This document shows positions 20,704 through 28,660 of a stretch of DNA of 64,000 nucleotides, piece by piece. Made by a program: the position numbers and the translations under genes. Numbering within the stretch: the stretch's first letter is position 1; the number at the start of each line of letters is the position of its first letter. The notes beneath the pieces were generated by a model. It was not told where the DNA came from and ran no database searches. It was given only the letters and a program-made list of their open reading frames with translations. The stretch spans positions 3,100,001-3,164,000 of the forward strand of contig NZ_LT629749.1 in NCBI RefSeq assembly GCF_900105065.1, written 5' to 3'. The DNA is from Friedmanniella luteola. Its GTDB lineage: Bacteria > Actinomycetota > Actinomycetes > Propionibacteriales > Propionibacteriaceae.

Positions 20704-20728
20704 GCCGCGTAGGGATCGCCTACGCGGC
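20704..20728 (-). promoter_or_regulatory. Leader hairpin overlapping the leader-peptide stop
   Basis: A perfect 10-bp stem (20704-20713 with 20719-20728) and a 5-base loop begin at the G of the leader-peptide stop codon TAG. A ribosome stalled on the Leu codons would cover its 5' arm. A strong alternative pairing with the terminator's 5' arm was not seen; the best is 4 bp. Confidence 0.7.
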
Positions 20729-20751
20729 TAGGCAAGGAGAGCGCGGTTCAT
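20728..20751 (-). CDS. leuS leader peptide (MNRALLA)
   Basis: Eight codons encode Met-Asn-Arg-Ala-Leu-Leu-Ala-stop, with the Leu codons CTC CTT adjacent. CTT is uncommon in this GC-rich genome, which would increase sensitivity to low charged tRNA-Leu. A -10-like TACCAT (20764-20759) ends 7 bases before the ATG, so the peptide may be translated from a leaderless mRNA. An in-frame ATG at 20760 would give a 10-residue form. Hairpin and terminator follow directly, as in amino-acid attenuators. Confidence 0.7.
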   Translation of the reverse strand: MNRALLA

Positions 20752-20886
20752 GGGCCCCATGGTAGACCACCGGCCCGCCCCGCCACGACCCTGATCCGCG
20801 CTCCGCAGCGGTCGGCGGGTGAGGGCGCCGAGAAGGATCCCGCAGTCCGGTAATGAACGGTCGGGGTCGAGCGATGTGGGGGGCGG

Positions 20887-20930
20887 AAGTCGCGACCTAC
20901 CTGAACCCCCGAGCAGGCAGGTCGCGACTT
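20887..20930. terminator. Strong hairpin downstream of the Tad operon
   Basis: Arms 20887-20903 and 20914-20930 (AAGTCGCGACCT core) pair over 17 bp with one mismatch and a 10-base loop. It lies 77 bases past the last pilus gene and before the leuS leader promoter, so it probably ends the pilus transcript. Confidence 0.7.
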
Positions 20931-21006
20931 CTCCTGCGTCCGGGACCGGTCGGCCGCACGAGCACTGGGCCTCGAACGCCCCGGCCGGGGCCGGCTGGGG
21001 CGCCCC

Positions 21007-21900
21007 TCACCTGAAGGCGCCGACGATGTCCATCGCCGCCGGGCCGAGCAGGACGATGAACAGCACCGGCAGGATGCAGAGCATCAGCGGGAAGATCACC
21101 TTGACGGGGATCTGCATGGCCTTCTCCTCCGCCCGCTGGCGACGCTTCAACCGCATCTCTGCCGCCTGGGTGCGCAGCACCTCGGCGACCGCGACGCCGT
21201 ACTTGTCGGCCTGGATCACCGCGCGCACGAACCGCCGCAGGTCGACCACGTCGGTCCGCCCGGCGAGCGCCTCGTAGGCGTCGCGTCGGGACTGGCCGAG
21301 CTGCATGTCCTGCAGCGTGCGGACGAGTTCCTCGGCCAGCGGCCCCTGGCCGTTCTGGCCCGCCTTGGCCATGGCCCCGTCGAACCCGAGCCCGGCTTCC
21401 ACGGCGATGGTCATCTGGTCGAGGGTGTCCGCGAGCTCGAGGGTGATCTGCTGGCCGCGCTCCTGGGCGCGGCTGTGCAGCAGCAGCTCCGGCAGGAAGT
21501 GGCACACGACGGTCACGCCGCCGCCGACCAGCAGGGCGAGCGTGCCGGGCTTCGACGTGAAGTAGAGCAGGCTGAGCGCCAGCGCGACCAGCGGCAGCAC
21601 CAGCTTGGCCACGACGAGCCGCGGCACGGGCCAGGCTGCGGGCCGGCCGGCCCGGCTCCACAGGCGCTCGAGGACGCGCCGCCGGCCCGGCGGCGTCAGC
21701 CGGTGCGCCAGCTGGGCCAGGGTTGACGCCTGCCCGCCCGCCACCTCCTGCTCCCCGGTCGGCAGCCTCAGCCCACGCCGGAGGTTGGCCAGCGCGGCCT
21801 TGTCGACGTGGGGACGGGACAGGACGGTCCAGACCAGCAGGGCGACGCCGGACGCCAGCAGCGCGACGGCGGTCAGGGCGAGGGGCGGGAGCGGAGGCAT
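21007..21900 (-). CDS. tadC: Tad pilus platform protein TadC
   Basis: A 297-residue type II secretion F-domain (GspF/TadC) inner-membrane protein that, with TadB, forms the platform for Flp pilus assembly. Hydrophobic segments occur at the N-terminus, in the middle and at the C-terminus (MLCILPVLFIVLLGPAAMDI). The T2SSF core includes DTLDQMTIAVEAGLGFDGAM. ATG at 21898-21900 was chosen, with an AGGAG about 13 bases upstream. It is the last gene of the pilus operon. Confidence 0.9.
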   Translation of the reverse strand: MPPLPPLALTAVALLASGVALLVWTVLSRPHVDKAALANLRRGLRLPTGEQEVAGGQASTLAQLAHRLTPPGRRRVLERLWSRAGRPAAWPVPRLVVAKLVLPLVALALSLLYFTSKPGTLALLVGGGVTVVCHFLPELLLHSRAQERGQQITLELADTLDQMTIAVEAGLGFDGAMAKAGQNGQGPLAEELVRTLQDMQLGQSRRDAYEALAGRTDVVDLRRFVRAVIQADKYGVAVAEVLRTQAAEMRLKRRQRAEEKAMQIPVKVIFPLMLCILPVLFIVLLGPAAMDIVGAFR

Positions 21901-21916
21901 GAGGTGCGTGGTGCTC

Positions 21917-22867
21917 CTAGAACGTGACCTGGACGGTCTTGCGGAGCCAGAGCCCACCCACCACCAGCAGCACCACGGCCACGAAGATCATCGCGTAGCC
22001 GGCGAAGCTCTCGGTGAACTTCACCATGTAGGCGGGGTTCGACATCAGGAGGAAACCGGCGATGCCGAAGGGCAGCAGCATGAGCACGACGGCCGACAGC
22101 TTCCCCTCGGCGGCGAGGGCCTTGACCTGTCGCCGGATCTGGTTGCGCTCCCGGATGGTCTCGCTCACGCCGTCCAGGACGTCGGCCAGGTTCCCGCCGA
22201 CCTCCCGGTTGATGGCGATCGCCTGGATGACCCAGACGAAGTCCTCGCTCTGCATCCGCCGCGCCGCTTCCTCCAGCGCGCTGCCGAGCTGGCGGCCGAC
22301 CCGGGTCTCGTTGATGATCCGCGCGAACTCCTCGGAGGTGGGCTCCTCGGCCTCGGACGCCACGGACGCCAGCGCCTGGAGCAGGCTGTGACCGGCGCGC
22401 AGGCTGCTGGCCATCAGCTGCAGGGAGTCGTCGAGCTGGTCGGCGAAGTCGCGCTGGCGCTTCCGCGCCCGGCTGCCCAGCCAGACCTTCGCCAGCACCG
22501 GGACGAGCACCGCCAGCAGCAGGCCGACGACGACGCCACCGAGGACGACCCCCAGGGCCCCGCCGACGAGCACGGCCGCCACGAGGAAGAGGGCAGCGTC
22601 CTGAGGCGCGAGCTTGACGCCGGCCTGCTCGAGCGCCACGGCCAGCGTGCGGCTCCATCCTCGGCGACTCAGCACGCGACCGATCAGCGAGGTCGCGGCG
22701 GCGGTGGCCCCGCTCAGCGCCGTCGCCTCCTCCTGACGGGGTGGTCGTCGCCGGTCCAGGGGCAGCCGTACCGGGCGCGGCGCCAGCAGCGGGAGGGCGA
22801 AGCACGCCAGGGCCACGGTGCAGGCGCCCACGCCGAGCCACACCACCCAGGGCAGGGACCCGGTCAC
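21917..22867 (-). CDS. tadB: Tad pilus platform protein TadB
   Basis: A 316-residue membrane protein of the GspF/TadB family and partner of TadC in the pilus assembly platform. The F-domain core reads DQLDDSLQLMASSLRAGHSLLQAL and is flanked by hydrophobic helices. The GTG start at 22867 overlaps the tadA stop (GTGA), indicating coupled synthesis with the motor ATPase. Confidence 0.9.
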   Translation of the reverse strand: MTGSLPWVVWLGVGACTVALACFALPLLAPRPVRLPLDRRRPPRQEEATALSGATAAATSLIGRVLSRRGWSRTLAVALEQAGVKLAPQDAALFLVAAVLVGGALGVVLGGVVVGLLLAVLVPVLAKVWLGSRARKRQRDFADQLDDSLQLMASSLRAGHSLLQALASVASEAEEPTSEEFARIINETRVGRQLGSALEEAARRMQSEDFVWVIQAIAINREVGGNLADVLDGVSETIRERNQIRRQVKALAAEGKLSAVVLMLLPFGIAGFLLMSNPAYMVKFTESFAGYAMIFVAVVLLVVGGLWLRKTVQVTF

Positions 22868-24312
22868 CGCGGACCCGGCCCGGTCCGCGGGGTGGCGAAG
22901 ACCCGCGGCGACAAGGTGATGCCGTGGTCCGCGAACTTGTCAGTGAACCGGGGCCGGATCCCGGTCGACACCGGCTTGCCGAGGAAGCGGCCGTGGGCGT
23001 CGACCCCTGCGGAGTAGTCGAACAGGAACGCGTCCTGCATGGTCACCGTCTGGCCCTCCATGCCCTGGATCTCGGTGACCGCGGTCACCCGGCGCGTCCC
23101 GTCGCGCAGCCGCGTCAGCTGGACGACCACGTCCACCGCCGAGGCGATCTGCTCCCGGATCGCCCGGAGCGGCAGGTCCATGCCGGCCATCAGCACCAGG
23201 GTCTCCAGCCGGGCGACGGCGTCCCGGGGCGAGTTGGCGTGCACGGTGGAGAGGGAACCGTCGTGGCCGGTGTTCATCGCCTGCAGCATGTCGAGCGACT
23301 CCCCGCCCCGGACCTCGCCGACGACGATCCGGTCGGGGCGCATGCGGAGGGAGTTGCGGACCAGGTCCCGGATGCCGATCTCGCCCCGCCCCTCGACGTT
23401 CGGCGGCCGGCTCTCCAGCCGGACCACGTGCGTCTGCTGGAGCTGGAGCTCGACCGCGTCCTCGATGGTGACGATCCGCTCGCCCTCGGGGATGAAGGAC
23501 GAGAGGACGTTGAGCAGCGTCGTCTTGCCGGTCCCCGTCCCGCCCGAGACGATGATGTTCAGCCGGGCCTCGACGCAGGCGCGGAGCAGCTCGGCCATCT
23601 CCGGGGAGAGGGTCCCGAAGCTGATCAGGTCGTGGACCTTGAACGGGTCCTTGGCGAACTTCCGGATGGTCAGCGAGGACCCGCTGAACGCGATCGGGGC
23701 GATCACGGCGTTCACGCGGCTGCCGTCGGACAGCCGGGCGTCCACCAGCGGCGAGGACTCGTCGATCCGCCGACCGACCCGCGAGACGATCCGCTCGATG
23801 ACCCGGCGCAGCTGGTCCTCCGAGGTGAACCGGGCGCTGCTCAAGGTCAGCTTGCCGTTCTGCTCGACGAACACCAGGTCGGGTCCGTTGACCATGATCT
23901 CGGTGATGGTGGGGTCGTCGAGCAGTCGCTGCAGCGGCCCGTGGCCGAGCACGTCGTCCTCGACGTCGGCGATCAGCCGCTGGCGCTGCTCACCGCTGAG
24001 CGGGACCTTCTCCTGCTCGACGACGTGGTTCAGCTCCGTCCGCACCAGGGCGTGCAGCTGGTTCTCGCTGAGCGTCGGGTCGTTGAGCCGTGCACCCATC
24101 CGGTCGAAGAGGGCGCTCACCGCGCGGTCCTTGAGCCTGGTCAGCGCCTCGTTGCCGGACGCCTCGGACGTGCGGGTGACCGCGACGACCGGGGCTGCGG
24201 CGACGGGCTGCGACGGCGCCGCCGCTGCGGCAGGGACGGCCTCGTGGGCAGGACGGACGTCGCCGCCACCACCGCCGCCGCGGAGAGCCTGCATGCGGTC
24301 GGTCAGCGTCAT
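22864..24312 (-). CDS. tadA: Tad/CpaF pilus assembly ATPase
   Basis: A 482-residue secretion ATPase (CpaF/TadA, VirB11-like) that powers Flp pilus extrusion from the cytoplasm. Features are Walker A GGTGTGKTTLLN, the Asp/Glu boxes VTIEDAVELQL and IVVGEVRGGE, and a His box (TGHDGSLSTVHANS). The N-terminus is Gly- and Ala-rich. The start overlaps the preceding cpaE-like gene (ATGA) and the end overlaps tadB. Confidence 0.95.
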   Translation of the reverse strand: MTLTDRMQALRGGGGGGDVRPAHEAVPAAAAAPSQPVAAAPVVAVTRTSEASGNEALTRLKDRAVSALFDRMGARLNDPTLSENQLHALVRTELNHVVEQEKVPLSGEQRQRLIADVEDDVLGHGPLQRLLDDPTITEIMVNGPDLVFVEQNGKLTLSSARFTSEDQLRRVIERIVSRVGRRIDESSPLVDARLSDGSRVNAVIAPIAFSGSSLTIRKFAKDPFKVHDLISFGTLSPEMAELLRACVEARLNIIVSGGTGTGKTTLLNVLSSFIPEGERIVTIEDAVELQLQQTHVVRLESRPPNVEGRGEIGIRDLVRNSLRMRPDRIVVGEVRGGESLDMLQAMNTGHDGSLSTVHANSPRDAVARLETLVLMAGMDLPLRAIREQIASAVDVVVQLTRLRDGTRRVTAVTEIQGMEGQTVTMQDAFLFDYSAGVDAHGRFLGKPVSTGIRPRFTDKFADHGITLSPRVFATPRTGPGPR

Positions 24313-25586
24313 GACGCCACCGCCCGGGGTCGGCGGAACCAGCCGGAAGCGGCCCGGCGAGGGGTGGGGCCGCTGGGCTTCGCCCGGAAGCCCGGCAGCG
24401 GCCTGGCCGGCTTCCCGCCCGCCTCGTGGTCGCTCAGCCGGCCGACGAGGGTGCGGAGCTGCCGGGTCATCGGATCGCGTGTCCCGCTCTGCAGCAGGGG
24501 CACGCCGAGGTTCACCGACGCGGGTGCGGCCTTGGACCGGGGCAGCATCACGTCGACCGGCGCGCCGATGGTGGCCTCGATGTCGGCGGCGCTGAGACCG
24601 GTGGCGGGGTCGGCGAAGTTGACCACGATCTGCCGCCGCTGCCCGAGCAGGTCGAGGGTCCGCAACGTCTCCAGCTCCTTGCGCAGCCCGCGCAGGCCGG
24701 GGACGTCCATGCTGCTGAGCAGGACGAGGTCGGTGGTCTCGTCCATCGCCGCGAGCGTGTGCTCCGACAGCCCGGGCGCGGTGTCGACCACCACGTAGCG
24801 GAACTCGGTCGCCAGCGTGCGGAGCAGTCCCCGCACGTCGTCAGCCGAGATGCCGTCCGCCTCGATCGGCGACTCCGGCGCCGCCAGCACGTAGAGGCCG
24901 GTCTCGTGCAGCGTCAGGAACGTCTTGAGCACCATCGTGTCGCGACTGGCCGCTCCGCTGACCGCCGCAGGCAGGAAGTACTCCGGGTCGAGGTTGAGCC
25001 CGCTCGCCACGTCGCCGAACTGGATGTCGAGATCGACCAGCACGGTGGCCTGCGGTGCCGTCCTCGCCAACCCCACGGCGAGGTTGGTGGCGACCGTCGT
25101 CTTGCCCACCCCACCCTTCGGCGAGACGACGCTGATCACCCGTCCGGTGCTCGGCAGGGCCGCGGCCGGCGGCCCTCCCCGGTGCTGAGCCGCCCGCACC
25201 TCCGCCAGCTCGGCGGCACGCTGGATCACCAGCACGACCTCTCGGGCGTCGGCGGCCGGGTGCAGGATGTCGGTCGCGCCGGCGCGGATGGCCGCGAGGG
25301 CCACCTCGGCGCCGGCGTCGCTGACCAGCACCACGCTGATCCTCGGGCACAGCTCGTCCAGCCGGGCCGCCAGCTCCAGCGTCACCCCGGTGCCGGCGGT
25401 GGCGCAGTCGAGGACCACCACCTGGGGCGGGCCCTCCGCGGCGTCGCGGCACAGCACGCCGGCGTCGGCGGGGGTGGGGACCTCCGGCATCGTGACCAGC
25501 TGGTAGCGCTCACCGAAGGGGGCCAGCGGGGCCCGCAGGTGCTCCAGGAGGTCGGCCGAGGCGGTGCAGACGACGATGCGGGTCAT
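24309..25586 (-). CDS. tadZ: TadZ/CpaE pilus localisation ATPase
   Basis: A 425-residue, two-domain protein. Residues 1-125 form an atypical receiver domain: the strand-end Asp60 is kept, but the usual Lys-Pro of strand 5 is replaced (ILHPAAD). Residues 148-400 are a MinD/ParA ATPase with the deviant Walker A SPKGGVGKTT. It positions the pilus machinery at the pole or membrane. ATG at 25586 overlaps the cpaB stop (ATGA). Confidence 0.9.
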   Translation of the reverse strand: MTRIVVCTASADLLEHLRAPLAPFGERYQLVTMPEVPTPADAGVLCRDAAEGPPQVVVLDCATAGTGVTLELAARLDELCPRISVVLVSDAGAEVALAAIRAGATDILHPAADAREVVLVIQRAAELAEVRAAQHRGGPPAAALPSTGRVISVVSPKGGVGKTTVATNLAVGLARTAPQATVLVDLDIQFGDVASGLNLDPEYFLPAAVSGAASRDTMVLKTFLTLHETGLYVLAAPESPIEADGISADDVRGLLRTLATEFRYVVVDTAPGLSEHTLAAMDETTDLVLLSSMDVPGLRGLRKELETLRTLDLLGQRRQIVVNFADPATGLSAADIEATIGAPVDVMLPRSKAAPASVNLGVPLLQSGTRDPMTRQLRTLVGRLSDHEAGGKPARPLPGFRAKPSGPTPRRAASGWFRRPRAVAS

Positions 25587-26278
25587 GAGTACAGGCTCTT
25601 CTCGGTCGTGGCCGACGTCTGGGTGGAGGGCGCGTCCGAGGGCTCGGAGGACAACCAGATGGTGCCGTGCTCGGCCGTGAAGACGACCTTCTGGGCGTCG
25701 GCACCCGAGAGCGCGAGCGTCACGGTCAGCGGTGTGGACTGGGGGGCGGCCCCACCCTCCGCGCCGACGGCGCCGCCCTGCACGGCCGTCACCAGCACCT
25801 TCTGCAGGGTGAGCCGGGTGCTGTCCTTCGTGGAGAGGAAGACCCCGACCGTCGCACCCGGGGCGAGGGACGCGCCGACCACCCGTTGCGGCTCGAGCGT
25901 CACCGACACCTGGTGGAGACCTTCCGGGACGGTGACGCCCTTGGCCGCCTCGAGGGCTGCGGGGTCGGCGAGCCGGCTCAGCAGCAGCTGCTCCCCCGGC
26001 TGCAGGGACGTCGTCGCCACCCGTCCGCGCAGCTCGCTCAGACTGGTCACGGCGCCGGGTGCGACCGCGGTCCCGGGCAGCTGCCGCTCCTCCAACGCCG
26101 CGGCCAGCTCGCTGCTGGTGGCGCCCTCGGGGACGGCCTTGGTGAGGACCAGCACCCGGACGGGCTGCAGCCCGGCCACCGCGCGCTGGTCCGCCTTGGC
26201 CACGTACACGAGCAGCAGCAGCCCGCCCACGACGGCCAGCAGGAGTGCGGTCACGGCAGCCAGCACACGACGTCTGAT
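25583..26278 (-). CDS. cpaB: CpaB/RcpC pilus assembly protein; probable ATC start
   Basis: A 231-residue protein with an N-terminal membrane helix and an SAF domain (RVLVLTKAVPEGATSSELAA), typical of CpaB in Flp pilus biogenesis. The first ATG/GTG/TTG in frame is GTG at 26266. However, the ribosome site AGGAG (26289-26285) is correctly spaced (6 bases) only for the ATC codon at 26278. That start yields the family-typical basic N-terminus (I/M)RRRVLAAVTALLLAVVGG. A rare ATC start or a sequencing error (ATG) is inferred; with GTG the protein is 227 residues. Confidence 0.8.
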   Translation of the reverse strand: MRRRVLAAVTALLLAVVGGLLLLVYVAKADQRAVAGLQPVRVLVLTKAVPEGATSSELAAALEERQLPGTAVAPGAVTSLSELRGRVATTSLQPGEQLLLSRLADPAALEAAKGVTVPEGLHQVSVTLEPQRVVGASLAPGATVGVFLSTKDSTRLTLQKVLVTAVQGGAVGAEGGAAPQSTPLTVTLALSGADAQKVVFTAEHGTIWLSSEPSDAPSTQTSATTEKSLYS

Positions 26279-26287
26279 GGGGAGCTC

Positions 26288-27226
26288 CTAGGAGATGAGG
26301 TCGACCACGGCGGCCCCGAGGGCGGGCGCCGTGGGCGAGTAGGTGAACGACTCGGTGAGGTCGACGAACCCGGCGAAGTAGCCCCGGATGCACCGGGCGT
26401 TGCCGTTGCAGGGGCTGTTCCAGGAGTACTGGCCCCCGAAGTCGTAGCCGGTGATGATGAAGGCGGCGTACCCGAAGATGTGGTACCTGGCGCCCGAGCC
26501 GGTCCCCGCGGACGAGTCGAAGATCGGCAGCAGCACGTTCCTGCTCCGGAGCGCTGCGACGCTGGTCGTCGAGCACCCGCTGGGCACGGAGTTGCCCGGA
26601 TCGCTCATCACGACGTCGCCGAGCGCCGTGGTGGCGCTGCAGGTGCCGCTGTCGGCGGTCAGCCAGCCGAACCCGCCCGGGACGACGTTGCGGGACGGCC
26701 CCGTGCAGTCGACGGTCCCCGAGGTCTTCGTCAGGTAGACGGTGTGCGGGGTCGAACCAGAAGGCAGCCCGCCGCCGGTCTGCTGCATCCACTCGCACCA
26801 GGAGAACGCGAGGGGCAGGACGGCCCGGCCGCCCGACGGGAAGCCCCAGGCCACGGTGGACTCGGCACTGACCTGTGTCGAGTCGACGCCGAGGACCGGG
26901 GCGAAGACGTGGGTCCGGGTCGCGCTGGCCCGCACGGTGACGCGGCCCGCCGAGAGACTCGTCACCGTTCCGGTCGCCGCTGACCGCGGGTGGTTGAGGG
27001 TGACCATCTGCTGCGCGGTGCCGGCCGGTGCCGAGCAGGCCGGGCCCGCCTTCCCGCAGTCCTGGGCGATGGCCAGGGCCCCGGCGTCCGCCCCGCTCCG
27101 CAGCTGCTGCTTCTCCCACCACAGGCCCGCCACGTCGAGGCTGATGGCCGCGAACCCGAGGACGGGCACCATCAGCAGGGCGACGACCACGGCGACCGCA
27201 CCACGTTCGTCCCTCATCCTCCGCAC
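26288..27226 (-). CDS. TadG-like pseudopilin/pilus-associated membrane protein
   Basis: 312 residues. The N-terminal class III prepilin-like segment ERGAVAVVVALLMVPVLGFAAISLDVAG matches the TadE/TadG N-terminal domain. The Glu usual at +5 after the putative cleavage Gly is Val. The remainder is an exported Ser/Thr/Gly-rich domain with several Cys (WCEW, CGKAGPACSAPAG, CTGPSRN). GTG at 27226 has GGGGG upstream; ATG at 27217, overlapping the tadE stop, is the alternative. Confidence 0.75.
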   Translation of the reverse strand: MRRMRDERGAVAVVVALLMVPVLGFAAISLDVAGLWWEKQQLRSGADAGALAIAQDCGKAGPACSAPAGTAQQMVTLNHPRSAATGTVTSLSAGRVTVRASATRTHVFAPVLGVDSTQVSAESTVAWGFPSGGRAVLPLAFSWCEWMQQTGGGLPSGSTPHTVYLTKTSGTVDCTGPSRNVVPGGFGWLTADSGTCSATTALGDVVMSDPGNSVPSGCSTTSVAALRSRNVLLPIFDSSAGTGSGARYHIFGYAAFIITGYDFGGQYSWNSPCNGNARCIRGYFAGFVDLTESFTYSPTAPALGAAVVDLIS

Positions 27227-27606
27227 CGCATGACCCCCTTGCCCTGCAGGTCCAGCGTCGTGCCGATGAGCTGGGTCGCGAACGTCATGGTGTACCGGAT
27301 GGTCACGGTGGCGTTCGGCGAGCTCGTCGCGGTGGAGAGGCAGGTGCCGGAGCCGGGCGTGACGTCGATCTGGGCGTCGCTCAGCACCAGCGGGCTCGCG
27401 GCGTTGCGGACCGCGGTCCGGGCCTGCCCGGTGTCGTTCCTCAGGGCCATCACCCGGACGCCCTCGCGCGCCGCGCCCGAGAGGGTCGTCTGCAGGTAGT
27501 AGGCCCGCCCGAACTCCGCGATCCCCAGGACGAGGAGGACGAGCAGGGGCACGACGAGGGCGAACTCCACGGCAGCCGCGCCACGCTCGCCTCCGCTCAC
27601 GGTCAT
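27214..27606 (-). CDS. tadE: TadE-like pseudopilin
   Basis: 130 residues. The N-terminus GERGAAAVEFALVVPLLVLLVLGIAEFGRAY has the prepilin-type site Gly-AAAVEF with Glu at +5, followed by one membrane helix and a small outer domain. It is processed by a prepilin peptidase and needed for Flp pilus biogenesis. ATG at 27606 follows AGGAGAGCG. Its end overlaps the next gene. Confidence 0.88.
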   Translation of the reverse strand: MTVSGGERGAAAVEFALVVPLLVLLVLGIAEFGRAYYLQTTLSGAAREGVRVMALRNDTGQARTAVRNAASPLVLSDAQIDVTPGSGTCLSTATSSPNATVTIRYTMTFATQLIGTTLDLQGKGVMRCGG

Positions 27607-27695
27607 CGCTCTCCTGCTCGGGGTGGGGGTCCAGCGCGGCTCGTCACGAGGTCGAGGGCGCACCGGGCGGACGGAGGCCGGGGCCGCCGTGGACG

Positions 27696-27908
27696 TCAGG
27701 GGGTCGTGCCGCCCAGGGAGGTGACGACGCTGCGGAACAGGGTGTCGAGGCGGCCACCGAGGGCCGTCACGGCGACGATGATCACCACGGCGATCAGGCC
27801 GACCAGCAGGCCGTACTCGACGGCGGTGGCACCGCGGTCCTCGCGGTCCTCGAAGCGGTGGCCGAGAACGGTGGCGAGAGCCATCAGGTGTGCGTACGCA
27901 CGGGTCAT
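27696..27908 (-). CDS. flp: Flp/Fap-type pilin (copy 1)
   Basis: A 70-residue structural pilin. The cleavage site is in EDRGATAVEYGLLVGLIAV: Gly followed by ATAVEY with Glu and Tyr at +5/+6, then a single hydrophobic helix. Mature pilin would be about 45 residues. ATG at 27908 is preceded by GAGGAG. It is nearly identical in layout to copy 2 and shares its translation leader, so both likely form the fibre or one is a minor form. Confidence 0.92.
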   Translation of the reverse strand: MTRAYAHLMALATVLGHRFEDREDRGATAVEYGLLVGLIAVVIIVAVTALGGRLDTLFRSVVTSLGGTTP

Positions 27909-28188
27909 GGGAACTCCTCGAGTCGGTGGTCGGGTCCCGGAGCGGATCCGCTGGGTCGCAGCATCCGGGTGATCGGCAGGACGGTCTGAGGACCGGCCTG
28001 GCGGGAGCAGGGGCGAGCTGGCGACGTGACAGGCCCGGAGGCTCGTCATCCCGAGCGCTGCGCGCCCTTCCCTGGTCGGGCGCCCCGTCGTCGGACGCCG
28101 AGGACCTGGGGTGGAGCCGCCTCGGCCGCGTGCGACTCGCCCGGAGGTCGAGCCGCACGCGACGAGAGCCAGGGGCCACCCCGGCAGA

Positions 28189-28413
28189 TCAGGGAGTGGT
28201 GCCGCCCAGCGAGGTGACGATGCCGCGGAACAGGACGTTGAGGCGGCTACCGAGCGCGGTCACGGCGACGATGATCACGACGGCGATCAGACCGACCAGC
28301 AGGCCGTACTCGACGGCGGTGGCGCCACGGTCCTTGCGGTCCTCGAAGTGCTTCTCGAGGCGGTAGCCGGCGACGGTGGCGAGGGCGAGCAGGTGTACGT
28401 ACGCTCGGGTCAT
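28189..28413 (-). CDS. flp: Flp/Fap-type pilin (copy 2)
   Basis: 74 residues with the same cleavage motif (DRGATAVEYGLLVGL) and helix as copy 1. It differs mainly in the leader (MTRAYVHLLALATVAGYRLEKHF) and at a few mature positions. ATG at 28413 follows AAGGAG. It is the first gene of the pilus operon. The 280-base gap to copy 1 and the relatively AT-rich stretch upstream suggest that pilin mRNA is made separately and abundantly (inference). Confidence 0.92.
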   Translation of the reverse strand: MTRAYVHLLALATVAGYRLEKHFEDRKDRGATAVEYGLLVGLIAVVIIVAVTALGSRLNVLFRGIVTSLGGTTP

Positions 28414-28660
28414 GAGAACTCCTTGAGTCGATGGTTCCGCCCCGATCGGACCCCTGTGGTGCAGCCATCTGGCCAGCAGGAGAAGTGAATCAAGACTTCT
28501 CAGCACAGGAAAGCGAGAAGGGCTCCTGCGCGGCTAATCGGGTCATATTCGGGTCTTTGGTCCCAGCCCACGCCGCTCATCGCAGGTCTTCCGCTCCCCT
28601 CAGCACGAGGCCTTGGTCACGCGCCCGCGCTGACGTCGTCGCTGGCGCTAGCGTCGGGCC
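28414..28660. promoter_or_regulatory. Divergent intergenic region with an AT-richer pocket upstream of the pilins
   Basis: This 247-base gap between pilin copy 2 and the winged-helix gene contains the lowest-GC stretch nearby (about 28480-28560). That stretch holds TTGATT on the minus strand, a possible -35 for the pilus operon, but no well-spaced -10 was identified. A TAGCGT box at 28649-28654 lies 6 bases before the ATG at 28661 and fits a leaderless promoter for the rightward gene. Confidence 0.4.

Noticed and set aside
20640-20770. T-box riboswitch upstream of leuS
   Set aside because: No T-box core or specifier-stem layout was seen. The leader peptide with Leu codons explains the region better.
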